A stretch of 64,000 bases of DNA from Desulfoferrobacter suflitae (GCF_022603395.1 NZ_JAIBKA010000001.1:1-64000); one strand, 5' to 3'. Shown: positions 41,220 through 51,036, counted from the stretch's first letter. Notes: generated from the letters alone by a model not told the origin. Program-made: numbers and translations.

Positions 41220-42620
41220 TCAGCGTTTCACCAGGTAGTCCCGAGGTCCTCCCTCCACGCCCTTTTCATACTCCCTGCCGCGTATGTAGGGCGCGATCCA
41301 GATGAGTTTTCGCAAGGAACGCTTCGGGCCGTGCGGCTGCATTTTGTGATGACCGCGCACGCTCACCATTCGGGCGATGGTGTAGGCTGTCTCGCCTGCT
41401 TTTCGCTCCATCTTCGGTAAAGACTTTGCTGACCGGATGATAGTATATCGCCTGGCCGTGGCAGCCCTTCGTTCTGCGCTGCGCAGCTTCTTGGGATTTT
41501 GGGTGCGCTTCATTTTCTCGATCAGCGGCTTCAGCTCATCCCGGAGCTCGCCACGGTAGCTGTCGGAAGTAATGAAAAGCAGCGTGGAGAGGATCAGCGA
41601 AGCAATGTCCCGCGTGATGTACTCGTGCGTTCCCGGCAGTGAATCCTCGACCGTTTCCCAAATCCGCCTCCCCGGCTCTTTGGGGAGGATAATGTTCCGG
41701 TGAAAATCGTCATGGGTTTTCGCATGTTGACCAAGAACGGTAATGAGAAGCTGTTCTCCCATATCGACCAGATATGCGCCGACCACATCATAGCGTTCTC
41801 GAACCCATGAAGTTCCGGCCTCTTTCGAGTCTGGCAGAAGATCCATGCCGGTCGCTCCGAAGTGGAAGTAGCAGGCCGGATAGGGAAGCAGCAGGTGGTC
41901 CCAGAGGAGATCGCAGTCGGTCGCCATAAGATAGGGCAAAAGATCGGGGTGCACTTCAAAGAGTGCCCCCTTATCATGCAGCGTTGCATCCCGGTAGAGA
42001 GGCGGCACCGCTTCATCAAGGGATTCATAAACCTCCGCCAGGAGCGACCCGTGAAACCAGCCGGCCAGATTGAGAAACCAGGCATCCAGGAGGGCCTCGA
42101 AAGAGACGGGATCTTCTTCGAGCGCCTTGCGGACCGCTTTTTTCGCTTCATCGGGCAGCCCTGCGTAAATGGCACGGTAGCTAAGGTAGGAAATATCGGG
42201 CGCCAACGAGTTGACCAGCATCTCTATCGTATCTGAGAGGTTGGAAAGAAATTTCCCGGCATCACGAACGCTCTGGGACGAAAAGAGAACCGATACCTCC
42301 CCTGCGCCCTGGGGCGCAATCTTAAGAAAGCCGATATTGTCCTCTGCCGGCATTCTTGGCAGGATTTCCTGTCTGAGCAGCTCGATCAGTCGGGGGAGCT
42401 CCGGGTGTGGCGCGATTTCGGTTCTTGCATCGACTGAAGCGGCTTCCAGGGATCTGCAGATGCTGTCTTGAAAATACTCGACCTCTCCCGTTTGCCGAAC
42501 CACCAGACAGTAATCCGCCAGACGCAGCCGGCATTTCGGATAGCCCGGATACAGCCAGATGGTAAAGCCAACCGCCGTTTTCAATATCCTCAAGTAACAA
42601 GGAATGAGCGCTTTTTCCAC
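41220..42620 (-). CDS. Unknown protein, possible AcrVA2-like
   Basis: 466 residues, helical with scattered Trp/Leu/Pro blocks. The tail carries RGHHKMQPHGPKRSLRKL and LIWIAPYIRG: an R-G-H, then basic residues, then W-x-x-P-x-x-x-G. An aromatic LLLPYPACYFHFGATG near residue 240 recalls the Leu-Pro-Trp/Cys-Val-Tyr motif of the AcrVA2 anti-CRISPR family, and both lie in the same order. This is a weak, memory-based resemblance. No ribosome site is obvious; the first ATG is assumed. No CRISPR is present in the window. Confidence 0.55.
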   Translation of the reverse strand: MEKALIPCYLRILKTAVGFTIWLYPGYPKCRLRLADYCLVVRQTGEVEYFQDSICRSLEAASVDARTEIAPHPELPRLIELLRQEILPRMPAEDNIGFLKIAPQGAGEVSVLFSSQSVRDAGKFLSNLSDTIEMLVNSLAPDISYLSYRAIYAGLPDEAKKAVRKALEEDPVSFEALLDAWFLNLAGWFHGSLLAEVYESLDEAVPPLYRDATLHDKGALFEVHPDLLPYLMATDCDLLWDHLLLPYPACYFHFGATGMDLLPDSKEAGTSWVRERYDVVGAYLVDMGEQLLITVLGQHAKTHDDFHRNIILPKEPGRRIWETVEDSLPGTHEYITRDIASLILSTLLFITSDSYRGELRDELKPLIEKMKRTQNPKKLRSAERRAATARRYTIIRSAKSLPKMERKAGETAYTIARMVSVRGHHKMQPHGPKRSLRKLIWIAPYIRGREYEKGVEGGPRDYLVKR

Positions 42621-43382
42621 TTCTCAGCCGCCTCGATCGATGAGGTTCACAAACCCTGAATAGCACAGCCACAGCCTCAAATCATGCATATTTTGCCACC
42701 CTCGGCCATTTCGACCGAACCTGGGGAAGCATGGCCGCGCAGGGTCTATGAGCAGAGCTTTTCTGTACAGCTGCTCGGCGCTCTTGCGGCGTGCAAAGGG
42801 TATCCGATGTTTCCCAGGTTGACCAGGGCGTGTACTCTCGTTGGAAAAACCGCCAAGACCGGACAGACGTTGCCGGGTTGCGAAAGATGCGTTGCAGTGA
42901 GAACGGGGCGATGAAATTGTTTTGATTATGGCCCAACCCATGCTAGAAAAATAGTGGCCTCGTATTTTTTGTGGCCGATCCCTTTGACTTGGCGGGTTGT
43001 GGATGCCGACCACGGCCCGCCGCTCTATTTTGACAAGAAACACTACAGAGACGCTGTCAGCCCTTCTGGACGGCGCCGCAAATACATACTTGTTAGGACT
43101 AGATCCTGCATTTATCTTCGCAACTATTCTGGATTCCCGCATGCAGGAATGACGGTTGGGTGGCTGGGGCTGAGGAGTGAAACAACGTGCCCCAGCAATC
43201 ATGCCTGATTGGTGAATCAAGCCGTAAAATGAAACTTTTCAGCCTAAGACAGTATAATATACTGGGGAAAGCTGGTCTGCCCCCATACAGGGAGTCATAC
43301 AAACATCACGCTCGACCGAAATTCGGCATAAATGTCCTCCTTGCCGTCAAGAAATGTGTTGCTCTCCATCCGAACAAAACCT
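42621..43382. other. Non-coding stretch with a TPR-gene remnant
   Basis: No intact gene. On the minus strand between about 42690 and 42870 fragments such as VNLGNIGYP and KSAEQLYRKALLIDP, in different frames, look like a decayed tetratricopeptide-repeat gene. Otherwise featureless. Confidence 0.45.
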
Positions 43383-43994
43383 TCAGGATTTAGAGCCTAT
43401 GGGCGGTGGTCGTTTGAAGCCTTTCTGCTGAGCGGGATAGCTGCAGAGGTAGGGAGGTTTTAATGGGTCTTTGAAGATCACTAATTCGGTGATTTTCGCA
43501 CTCCGGCATATCTGAACAATCTCGGATGCCCACTGCACTGTGTGGTCATTGAGGGTCAAAATGACGGCGGAAGTCACATCGCCGGCTACGGCCAGTTGGT
43601 CGTTCTGGTCGAGATAACGTGCTATTTCTTCAACATCTTGATCGCTGATCAGTTTAGCTTTGGCCAGTTTCGCCTCGATCTTTTCTTGCATTCGTCGAAA
43701 TTCTTCTCGCGAGATCGGCCAGAAATACTGAAACAAGTCCAAAAACCTTACCCTAGAGGTACAAAGCATAAGCTCCGGCAACCCGGATTGAAAATAGCGC
43801 TGGTCTTCATTGCGCGACATTTTCCCATCACGAGCTTCAAGCAGAGGCGCCGGAATCAATTTGCTTGGGTCATATACATGAACGCAGATGAGCTCATCCT
43901 GAAAAACGTCAAACCCCACCGAATCCAGAAGCGCAGCCGGTATCGCTACACAAAACATTTGCATTAGTTGTCGTCTCGTAATTGAACATGCCAT
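43383..43994 (-). CDS. Exported protein with Tat-type signal
   Basis: 203 residues from the ATG at 43994, with GGAG 8 bases upstream; further upstream ATGs lack a ribosome site. The N terminus MACSITRRQLMQMFCVAIPA has a twin-arginine motif (S-I-T-R-R-Q-L-M) followed by a hydrophobic stretch, so Tat export is likely. The mature part has alternating helix and strand (DELICVHVYDPSKLIPA, VTSAVILTLNDHTVQWA) and ends in a basic Cys/Pro-rich tail. Function unknown; Tat substrates often carry cofactors folded in the cytoplasm. Confidence 0.62.
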   Translation of the reverse strand: MACSITRRQLMQMFCVAIPAALLDSVGFDVFQDELICVHVYDPSKLIPAPLLEARDGKMSRNEDQRYFQSGLPELMLCTSRVRFLDLFQYFWPISREEFRRMQEKIEAKLAKAKLISDQDVEEIARYLDQNDQLAVAGDVTSAVILTLNDHTVQWASEIVQICRSAKITELVIFKDPLKPPYLCSYPAQQKGFKRPPPIGSKS

Positions 43995-44109
43995 GGCGGT
44001 TGCTCCAGTCAAAACAAATCTCTTCATTATGTTTTTCCATCTTTTCGCCAATCGAAATCGCATCTTTTTTGCTAGATTATTCTAATGAAGACAGGCAAGA
44101 GAGGCAATT

Positions 44110-44472
44110 ATGCAGTGCGGACAAAACATCAGATCCTATCAGCTGCACATTTTCCTGGAGGAGACGGCAACGATTGTCGTGGGCAAGCTGGGTGTGTTCA
44201 CATTCCCTCCGGGAAGCTACATTTACACCGGGAGCGCCAGGAGGAACATCGAGGCCAGGGTGGCAAGACATTTGAAAGCGAAAAAGCCGCTCAGATGGCA
44301 TATCGATTATCTGCTTGCCCATGTCCGCTGCCGCATGCTCAAAGTCAGTTTGTCTGTTGATAGTGAGTGCGACCTCAATCAGAGCACGCCGGGAGTGATC
44401 CTCATTCCTCGCTTCGGATCTACGGATTGCAGCAGCCACTGCGGAAGCCACCTGAAGTATCTTGGGCTTTAA
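44110..44472 (+). CDS. DUF123 GIY-YIG-like nuclease
   Basis: 120 residues. GSYIYTGSARRNIEARVARH near residue 35 is the GIY-YIG variant of DUF123, followed by WHIDYLLAHV and the cysteine/serine end FGSTDCSSHCGSHL. GAGG precedes the ATG. DUF123 proteins are found alone or fused to endonuclease III-like enzymes. A DNA repair or processing role is expected. The next gene on the same strand starts 15 bases later. Confidence 0.85.
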   Translation: MQCGQNIRSYQLHIFLEETATIVVGKLGVFTFPPGSYIYTGSARRNIEARVARHLKAKKPLRWHIDYLLAHVRCRMLKVSLSVDSECDLNQSTPGVILIPRFGSTDCSSHCGSHLKYLGL

Positions 44473-44487
44473 GAGGAGCCCTGAGCG

Positions 44488-44815
44488 ATGGCCACCTGTT
44501 CGAAAATCGAATGGACGGAGTGCACCTGGAAACCGGTCACCAGATGCACCAAGATCAGCGCCGGCTGCCAAAACTGCAACGCCGAGCGGATGGCCGGGCG
44601 CCTCCAGGCCATGGGCAATCCAAGCTATGTGAAGGGCTTCGATCTTACCATCCATGAGCGCCTGCTGGACCTCCCGCTGCACTGGAAAAGCCGAAGCGGT
44701 ATTCGTCAACTCCATGAACGACATGTTTCACAAGGAACTGCCTTTCAATTTCATCCCCAGGGTCTTCGATGTCATGATAAAGCCTCGCAGCATCGCTTTC
44801 CCGGCGCGATAATCT
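44488..44815 (+). pseudogene. DUF5131 (Gp37/Gp68-like) protein, truncated and frameshifted
   Basis: Opens MATCSKIEWTECTWKPVTRC followed by TKISAGCQNCNAERMA, the conserved DUF5131 start with its metal-binding cysteines. Near 44700 the frame shifts: VFVNSMNDMFHKELPFNF is readable in another frame and ends at 44815. Intact family members are about 250 residues or longer, so the C-terminal half is missing; the break falls next to the Cpx genes. Confidence 0.75.
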
Positions 44816-44817
44816 GT

Positions 44818-46245
44818 TCACGACAAAGGCAGTTTCATCTGCACAATCAGCCCGCCGCCTTCGGCGTTGCAGGCAGAGATGGATCCTCCGTGCAGGCGTA
44901 CGGCGCGCTCGGTTATGGTGAGCCCGAGGCCGGTTCCGCCGGATGTTCTCTCCCGTGCATCTTGGACTCGGAAGAAGGGCCTGAATAAATCTGTGAGGGC
45001 TTCCTCCGGCACTCCCGGTCCATGATCACGAACCATCACCAAGGCATAGTTTTTGCTTTCTCGATCCTCCCGAGATAGTGATATCTCGACCTCTGAGCCA
45101 TGTTTTGTGTGTCGCAATGCGTTGCGCACCACATTTTCCAGAGCGCTTCGAAGCAGTTCCCTTGATCCCCTGATGGGCAGCGGTTCGCTATGGGCCATGT
45201 GAACGCAACATTTGTCATTTCGTGCTTCGAAACTGGCATCCGAGGCGATTTCATGGACCAAATCCGACAGGTCGAACGACTCATTCAAGCTCAATCCGGT
45301 TTCGGCCTCCAATCGCTCAAGGTCGAGCAGTTGCCCGATCAATTCGTTCAATCGGTCGGTTTCCCGCTCCATGCGGTCCAAGAAATCGGCGGTTTCCGGG
45401 TCGGGCTTTCGGCGGACGATTTCCAGGGCCACTTTGAGGCGGGCCAGGGGCGAGCGCAGCTCATGGGAAATGTCTCTCAGCAGGCGACGCTGGGCTTTGA
45501 GCAGAGTCTCGATTCGCGCCGTCATCCGGTCGAAATCTTCTGCCAGTGCGGCAAGTTCAGAGGGCTTTTTGCCGATGGCCTCGCTCACTCGGACCGAAAG
45601 ATCACCTGTGGCTGCCTTTTGTGCGGCCTTTTGCAGCTTCAGGATGGGAGTCGAAAGGTAGCTGGCGAGCCAGCAGCACAAAACGATCCCCAGGATGAGA
45701 AAAATGAGCAGCTTAATTCCCAAAGCGTGTATTTGATCCAGCAAAGCCTGCAACGGTCCTCTGGAAATGTGTCTTACCGCCGCATAGTGCTCCCCTCCCG
45801 GGCCGGCGACAGATTGAGCCGCCAGAAACATTCCTTCGAAAAACTCCATCTCAACTTTTCCGCTTTTCCTGCTGCGAAGCGCGAGCTCCGCGGCAGGCTC
45901 AGGAGCTGTGCGACCCGCGATGTCCTGGAGCGAATCGTCAAGAAAATAGAGGCAGGCGTGAGAAGATTTTTCCATCTCAGTGAGATATGTAATCGTTTTA
46001 CCGGTCCCTTCGCGCTCAGAGATTGAGGCAGCCGCTTTTCCCAGGAGAGTGAGCGAGCTGCCTATTTCCCGCCGATACATTTCGAAGAGAGGTCCTGCTT
46101 GAGCTGTGAAAGTGAGCACCAGAAGCGTAACGGAGATAAGAGACATGGCCAGACAGAACCAGGCAAAAATCTGAAAGAAAATACTCCCGGGCCTGAAAAA
46201 AGAGCGCAGGCTGAAGTTCTTATCATTTCTGAGTTTCATGCTCAC
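44818..46245 (-). CDS. CpxA-like sensor histidine kinase
   Basis: 475 residues. Transmembrane helices near residues 25-48 and 172-194 flank a periplasmic sensor region of about 125 residues; HAMP follows (195-250). The phosphoacceptor His lies in LRDISHELRSPLARLK near 265. ATP-binding boxes: N-box ENVVRNALRHT, G1 DHGPGVP, F-box FRPFFR and G2 GGTGLGL. CpxA-type kinases sense envelope stress and phosphorylate CpxR. It overlaps the regulator gene by 4 bases, so the two are co-translated. Confidence 0.9.
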   Translation of the reverse strand: MSMKLRNDKNFSLRSFFRPGSIFFQIFAWFCLAMSLISVTLLVLTFTAQAGPLFEMYRREIGSSLTLLGKAAASISEREGTGKTITYLTEMEKSSHACLYFLDDSLQDIAGRTAPEPAAELALRSRKSGKVEMEFFEGMFLAAQSVAGPGGEHYAAVRHISRGPLQALLDQIHALGIKLLIFLILGIVLCCWLASYLSTPILKLQKAAQKAATGDLSVRVSEAIGKKPSELAALAEDFDRMTARIETLLKAQRRLLRDISHELRSPLARLKVALEIVRRKPDPETADFLDRMERETDRLNELIGQLLDLERLEAETGLSLNESFDLSDLVHEIASDASFEARNDKCCVHMAHSEPLPIRGSRELLRSALENVVRNALRHTKHGSEVEISLSREDRESKNYALVMVRDHGPGVPEEALTDLFRPFFRVQDARERTSGGTGLGLTITERAVRLHGGSISACNAEGGGLIVQMKLPLS

Positions 46246-46967
46246 TCATCCTTTGCTCCAATCTCTTGGACGGGAAGCGTATAGATATAGCCTACGCCCC
46301 GAACCGTTTTGATGCGCTCTGTTCCATCGTACTGATTGCCAAGTTTTTTTCTCAGGTTGCTCATATGCACGTCGATGCTCCGGTCATAAGGGGTAGGATC
46401 ACGGCTGAGCACCAGTTTCACCAACTTTTCTCTGGCTACGACCGATCCGGCTTCTCGCAAAAGTATTTCCAGCAAATTAAACTCCAAAGCCGTCAAGTCG
46501 ATTCGCTCCCTGTCTCTTCTTACCACCCTGGTTCCGGGATCGAGCTCCACGTCACCGACCGCAACCGGCCGGCAGAGAACGTCGGTTGTCGCCACCTCCG
46601 AAGGCTGCCTTGCCCTGCGCAGGATTGCCCGGATCCTCGCTGCCAGCTCCCTGGAATTGAACGGTTTGGGCAAGTAATCATCCGCCCCCATTTCCAATCC
46701 CACAATACGATCCACATGGTCCCCGCGTGCCGTAAGCATCAATATGGGTGTGGTCGACTCCCTTCTTATTTGATGCAACACATCGAAGCCACTCATTTCC
46801 GGCAGCATGACATCGAGCACAATCAAATCAAAGGCTTCCCGCAATGCATACTCCAGTCCCGTTCTGCCGCCATGAGCGGACTCTACCTTAAAACCTTCCG
46901 GTTCGAGATATTTGGTCAGCAGGTCACAGAGCTCCAAGTCATCATCGATTATAAGAATGCGATTCAT
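46242..46967 (-). CDS. CpxR-like OmpR-type response regulator
   Basis: 241 residues from the ATG at 46967. Receiver domain with acidic pocket DDDLE, phosphoacceptor Asp in LIVLDVMLPEMSG near 52, conserved LTARG and KPFNSREL (Lys near 102), then a linker and an OmpR-type winged helix with DLTALEFNLLEILLREAG and DVHMSNLRKKLG. It regulates envelope-stress genes, including probably the divergent CpxP-like gene. The first frame ATG 30 bases upstream lacks a ribosome site. Confidence 0.9.
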   Translation of the reverse strand: MNRILIIDDDLELCDLLTKYLEPEGFKVESAHGGRTGLEYALREAFDLIVLDVMLPEMSGFDVLHQIRRESTTPILMLTARGDHVDRIVGLEMGADDYLPKPFNSRELAARIRAILRRARQPSEVATTDVLCRPVAVGDVELDPGTRVVRRDRERIDLTALEFNLLEILLREAGSVVAREKLVKLVLSRDPTPYDRSIDVHMSNLRKKLGNQYDGTERIKTVRGVGYIYTLPVQEIGAKDE

Positions 46968-47047
46968 ACTCTCCCCAAATTTCGACAAGTGCGGCAATTA
47001 ATTGATTCAACGGCTCGACCGATCAAAGCGCAAACAGTTAACAAAAC

Positions 47048-47063
47048 TTTACATAACTTGACG
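47048..47063 (+). promoter_or_regulatory. Possible CpxR box before the CpxP-like gene
   Basis: TTTAC, 5 bases, TTGAC on the top strand resembles the CpxR box (GTAAA-N5-GTAAA, complemented) with two mismatches in the second half. It lies in the divergent gap between cpxR-like and cpxP-like genes, where such a site is expected. TTGACG could also serve as a -35 box. Confidence 0.35.
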
Positions 47064-47214
47064 GATTCTTAACAATCACTTTCTGAAAACTGTCTGTATG
47101 ATACAAAAAATGATCCCGGATGATGTCGACCGGATTCTCAAAGATGTGAAGGCAAAAGGAAAGACGGATCAAGGAGAAAAAGAGCTGAGCCAACAAGGAA
47201 AAGAAAGGTGCTAT

Positions 47215-47727
47215 GTGAAAAATAAAATGATCGTGCTTTTAATTTTCGTGATGATGAGCTGTGGGGGCGCCGCAGGAACTGACGCGAGGTCTCGATTGAT
47301 CGGCAAAGAAACTCAATCGGGGACACCAAATCGTTTTCTTCGCACTTTCTTACAAGAAAATCGTCCCATCGCCTGGTGGATGCTCAATCGGCTGGCCGAC
47401 AAGCTGCAGCTTACAGAGACTCAGCGGGAAGAGATCAACGCCATCGTTGCGGCAGAGCTTCCGGCTATGCAACCTTTTGTTCAAAAAATGATTGACTACC
47501 GCCGGCAGTGGCGCGCCGAGAACCAAACGAGCGACTTTAATGAAGCGCAAATCCGCACCTTTGCCGAGCAGCAGTCCGCGCTCATGACTGAGTTGATCGT
47601 ATACAAAGAACGCATCCGGCACCAGGTGAAGATGGTCCTAACCGGAGAACAGCAGGATCAGGTCCAGGAGTTCGTGGATCTTGTCGAGCAAAGGATAATC
47701 TGGTGGTTCACCCAGTGGAATGCCTAA
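47215..47727 (+). CDS. CpxP/Spy-like periplasmic protein
   Basis: 170 residues from a GTG at 47215 (alternative ATG at 47227). A signal peptide with LIFVMMSCGG is visible. The mature helical protein carries two LTxxQ motifs, LTETQREEI near 64 and LTGEQQDQV near 144, the signature of the CpxP/Spy family of periplasmic chaperones and Cpx inhibitors. Divergently placed from the CpxR-like gene, so very likely a target of it and a feedback inhibitor of CpxA. Confidence 0.8.
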   Translation: MKNKMIVLLIFVMMSCGGAAGTDARSRLIGKETQSGTPNRFLRTFLQENRPIAWWMLNRLADKLQLTETQREEINAIVAAELPAMQPFVQKMIDYRRQWRAENQTSDFNEAQIRTFAEQQSALMTELIVYKERIRHQVKMVLTGEQQDQVQEFVDLVEQRIIWWFTQWNA

Positions 47728-48299
47728 TGTCATTTCGAGTCGCGCCGGTAGGGTGACGAGAAGGTTTATGATGAGTGGCAGCACAACGCCTCCGACAATC
47801 TTGCAACTAATCATGCGCAAATCAGTTTAACATCCTGTTTATATTAGAGTATAAAAATATATCGGTATTTTTACCTAGATGAAAATAGGCACTTTTGCCT
47901 ATGATCTATTCAAAAACCATCGGCGCGTGAAATAGCCTACCTAATGACAGGCTATTGTGTAGATTGGCGAACCCCCCTCTTAATACTTCTTAACTCAGCA
48001 ACCGAAAAATTAACCAATCTTTTCTTTTTTTAACCGTTTCTTAACTCTGAAAATAAGAGATTCTGTGTAATATTGGCCACATCCATATGTAATCGAGCAG
48101 CAATCCATTCGAACAATCAGGCGGCAGAAAAGGTAAAACGTGCTTGCAACGATCTTTTGCTGGCTTTCACTGTTAGGAGAACAAACCCAACGAAATAAAA
48201 GAGCTTGAAGATTCAAGGTTTGCTTTTAAATTTCGGATCCAGTTTGAACCTGCTTGATGTTGGTCTCGTCTCTTTTGACGCATTTGGTGAGAAAACCCA
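47728..48299. other. AT-rich non-coding stretch
   Basis: No gene. It contains the second ATAGG dyad at 47885-47902 and otherwise featureless AT-rich sequence; the RadC gene starts at its right end. Confidence 0.5.
47885..47902. promoter_or_regulatory. ATAGG-N8-CCTAT dyad, site 2
   Basis: ATAGGCA, cttt, TGCCTAT: a perfect palindrome whose arms and 8-base spacing match the site at 38122-38141. Perhaps an operator for one regulator acting at both loci. Confidence 0.4.
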
Positions 48300-49034
48300 G
48301 TGTATGACCCAAAAAGACAGCCAAATCCGACAAGGCAATCACCGGAGTTCCAAAAGAACGACTTCCAAGCCGCGAGGAAACGGCTCCAGTCAACATCCTC
48401 AGAGATTGGTCCCCGCCAAAAGCTTTGGAAAAAAGGAGCTGCTGCCCTCACCGACACCGAGTTGCTTGCCATCCTGGTCGCCGGCAACAAAAAGCCCTGC
48501 AATGTTATAGCTCTTGCCGATCGCATCTTGAAAAATCTGGAATATTGTAACTGGCAGCCGAAAATGAGGGAGCTGCTGCAGGTTAAAGGAGTTGGCGTCT
48601 CCAAGGCGAGTCTCATTGCTGCAGTGGTCGAACTTGCCCGTCGGCGCATCCATCCACGGGAATTCAAAATTTCATGGCCGACCGACGTGCTCCCTCTCAT
48701 CCACTACATCGCCGAGCGCAAACAGGAGCACTTCATCTGCATTTCCTTGAACGGCGCCAACGAAGTCCTTGCCGTTCGCATCGTCGCGGTCGGACTTCTG
48801 GACCGAGTACAAGTGCATCCGCGCGAACTCTTTGCCGATCCGATAGCGGAGCGGGCCTCTGCCGTGATCCTTGCCCACAATCATCCTACCGGCATTGTCA
48901 CCCCGAGCGAAGATGACAGAGCAGTCACCAAGCAATTGGTCACCGTCGGCAAACTGCTCGGAATCCCGGTGTACGATCACATCATTTTCACCCGCAAGAG
49001 CCACTACAGTTTCCTTGAAAATTTGGAAATATAA
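48300..49034 (+). CDS. radC: RadC-like JAMM-domain protein
   Basis: 244 residues. The helix-hairpin-helix region (MRELLQVKGVGVSKASLIAA) precedes the JAMM/MPN metal site with HNHPTGIVTPSEDD near residues 198-211 (His, His, Asp). RadC proteins are common on mobile elements and chromosomes; despite the name their role is uncertain. The GTG start at 48300 is assumed and lacks a strong ribosome site, so the true start may be downstream (for example after the Arg/Gln-rich N terminus). Confidence 0.88.
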   Translation: MYDPKRQPNPTRQSPEFQKNDFQAARKRLQSTSSEIGPRQKLWKKGAAALTDTELLAILVAGNKKPCNVIALADRILKNLEYCNWQPKMRELLQVKGVGVSKASLIAAVVELARRRIHPREFKISWPTDVLPLIHYIAERKQEHFICISLNGANEVLAVRIVAVGLLDRVQVHPRELFADPIAERASAVILAHNHPTGIVTPSEDDRAVTKQLVTVGKLLGIPVYDHIIFTRKSHYSFLENLEI

Positions 49035-49259
49035 TGCCTTTTGTTGATTCTGCCGTGCTACCGTATAAAGGGAACCCAACGTTCCGGCTAAACGGCGCAG
49101 CCAAGGACTTGGACCATGTAATTCAGTAAGCCAGTAGCGCACGCAAAAAGTTCATATCATCAGCCAAATCCTCTGGACAGGAGCACCGTCAGCATTTACA
49201 CATTGCAAGCTAGAGGCGGCTTACCGAGTACTTATTAACCTATCAACAGGAGGAAAGAG

Positions 49260-49532
49260 ATGAACAAGGCGGAATTGATTGCAAATGTTGCGCAAAAGGC
49301 AGGCATCAGCAAAAAGACAGCGGAAGACGCCCTCAACGCTTTCACCGATTCTGTTGCTGAAGCCATGGCGGATAGGGACACTTTAACCCTGATCGGCTTT
49401 GGGACCTTTAAAGTTAGCGAGCGCGCGGAAAGAAAGGGACGAAATCCAAGGACGGGTGAGGAACTAACCATTCCCGCCAAAAAAGTGGTCAAGTTCCAAC
49501 CCGGCAAAGGCCTGAGCGAAAGAATTCAATAG
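49260..49532 (+). CDS. HU-type DNA-binding protein
   Basis: 90 residues, canonical HU: MNKAELIANVAQKAGISKK, then IGFGTFKVSERAERKGRNPR and the KKVVKFQPGKGL end. AGGAGG precedes the ATG. A nucleoid protein that bends DNA. The HelD-like gene begins 8 bases after its stop, so the two form an operon. Confidence 0.95.
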   Translation: MNKAELIANVAQKAGISKKTAEDALNAFTDSVAEAMADRDTLTLIGFGTFKVSERAERKGRNPRTGEELTIPAKKVVKFQPGKGLSERIQ

Positions 49533-49540
49533 AGGCAATA

Positions 49541-50713
49541 ATGAGGAGTACAGTCAGGCTGCAGCAAATTGTTTCCATGGAAAATTATCGAGAAATAATC
49601 GCGGAGGAAGAAGCTCGGCTTGCGCGTATACTCCAGGACATCCAATCCACCTTGACGGAGGAGGAAGAGGATAAGCGGAGAAAAAATCAGGAGCTTGCCG
49701 AGCTCAAACAACAGAAGCTGGAAGCGGTCGGTTGGCGCGAAAAGCGGGAGATCGAAGAGCGCATTAGAGCATTTCTGAACCATTGGCATATGCGCCGCTA
49801 TAACGACCCTATTGCGCTCAACCAACCCTACTTCGGGGTTCTGAAGCTGGCAGATGACGACCTGGGCTCCCTGAGCTATTGCCTGGGGCGCAGGTCGTTT
49901 TTCGGCGGGAACGGCAAACTTCTGGTCCTTGACTGGCGGGAAGCGCCCGTTTCACGACTCTATTACGAGTACGAGGCGGGCGAATTCTATGATGAAAAGA
50001 TCCAGGGAAGAGAGCGCTCGGGCACGATTGCAGCCAAACGCCAGGTGGAAGCCAGCGGCGGGGAACTGCGCAGCATCCTGGAAAACCAGGTGCAGCTGGT
50101 TCGTGATTCTGAGGGCGAATGGCGCACCGCGGATGAAGAAGGTGGAGCGGTCTCGCGAAAGGAAGAAAAAGCCGACCACCGGCTGCCGGAAATCAGCGCG
50201 CTCATCAGTCGGGAGCAATTTCAGGCGATCACTCATCCGGAATCCAGCACCGTCATTTTGCAAGGCGGCGCCGGCAGCGGCAAGACGACCGTCGGGCTGC
50301 ACCGCATTGCCTACCTCGCCTATCAGGATCCGGAAAGATTCAGACCCAATCGCATTCTGGTCGTAGTCTTCAATCGGTCGCTACGTCATTATATTTCCGG
50401 AGTGCTGCCCCAGCTCGGGATGCAATCCGGTGTGCAAGTCGAAACGTACCACAGCTGGGCAGGCAAGCTGCTTCGCTCGGCGGGAATCCAGGTTTCCTAC
50501 AGCTCCCGCCAGCCAGGTGCAAGAATCGCGCAGTTCAAAAAAAGCCCACAGATGATGACCCTGGTGGATGCTTATCTGCAGATGCTGCTGTCCAGGTCAC
50601 GCGACTGGTTTCTGGAAGAGCTGCAGCGTTTCCGCGACCCGAAAGTTCATGAAATAACGACACTCTCACTTGTGGCTTATCGGCCACGAGTCGATGGCCT
50701 ACGGCCTGGATGA
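49541..50713 (+). pseudogene. HelD/UvrD-like helicase, truncated
   Basis: 390 residues of a superfamily 1 helicase of HelD type. The N terminus is a long coiled coil (EEARLARILQDIQSTLTEEE, ELAELKQQKLEA) as in HelD, which removes stalled RNA polymerase. Walker A GGAGSGKTTVGL lies near 243 and VVVFNRSLRHYI follows. The reading frame ends near 50710 before helicase motifs II-VI, where full proteins run about 700 residues. The break coincides with the start of the foreign island. Confidence 0.78.
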
Positions 50714-51036
50714 ATACCTGCCAACCACTGAATTGTCTACACGCCTCGCGTCCGGCTGATCTGCATTTGTGGTTAGTGCCTTCGAGGGTATCTCTTCCTT
50801 TCAAAAAGTAAGACTTCCGTAAAATGAACCATGGGACCAGGGGAATGTCCTGAAGTGTGGATTAGCTCCATGGTGTCGACCTGGAAATTAGCTCAGTTCA
50901 CTGGCACCGACATTTCTGATATAAAACCGCTGAATTGTCCTGACAATTTCAATCAGCTACTTATTGGTGCTCTTGCGATGAATGTAGTAATGGAAGTCCT
51001 AATCCCAAGAAGGTTGTGGATAAGGAGTGCACCAAA
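50714..51036. other. Junction region before the defence island
   Basis: No convincing gene; a 69-codon frame (50831-51040) has no recognisable features. The left edge is the truncated HelD-like gene, the right edge the leader ORF of the STAND gene. Confidence 0.45.
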
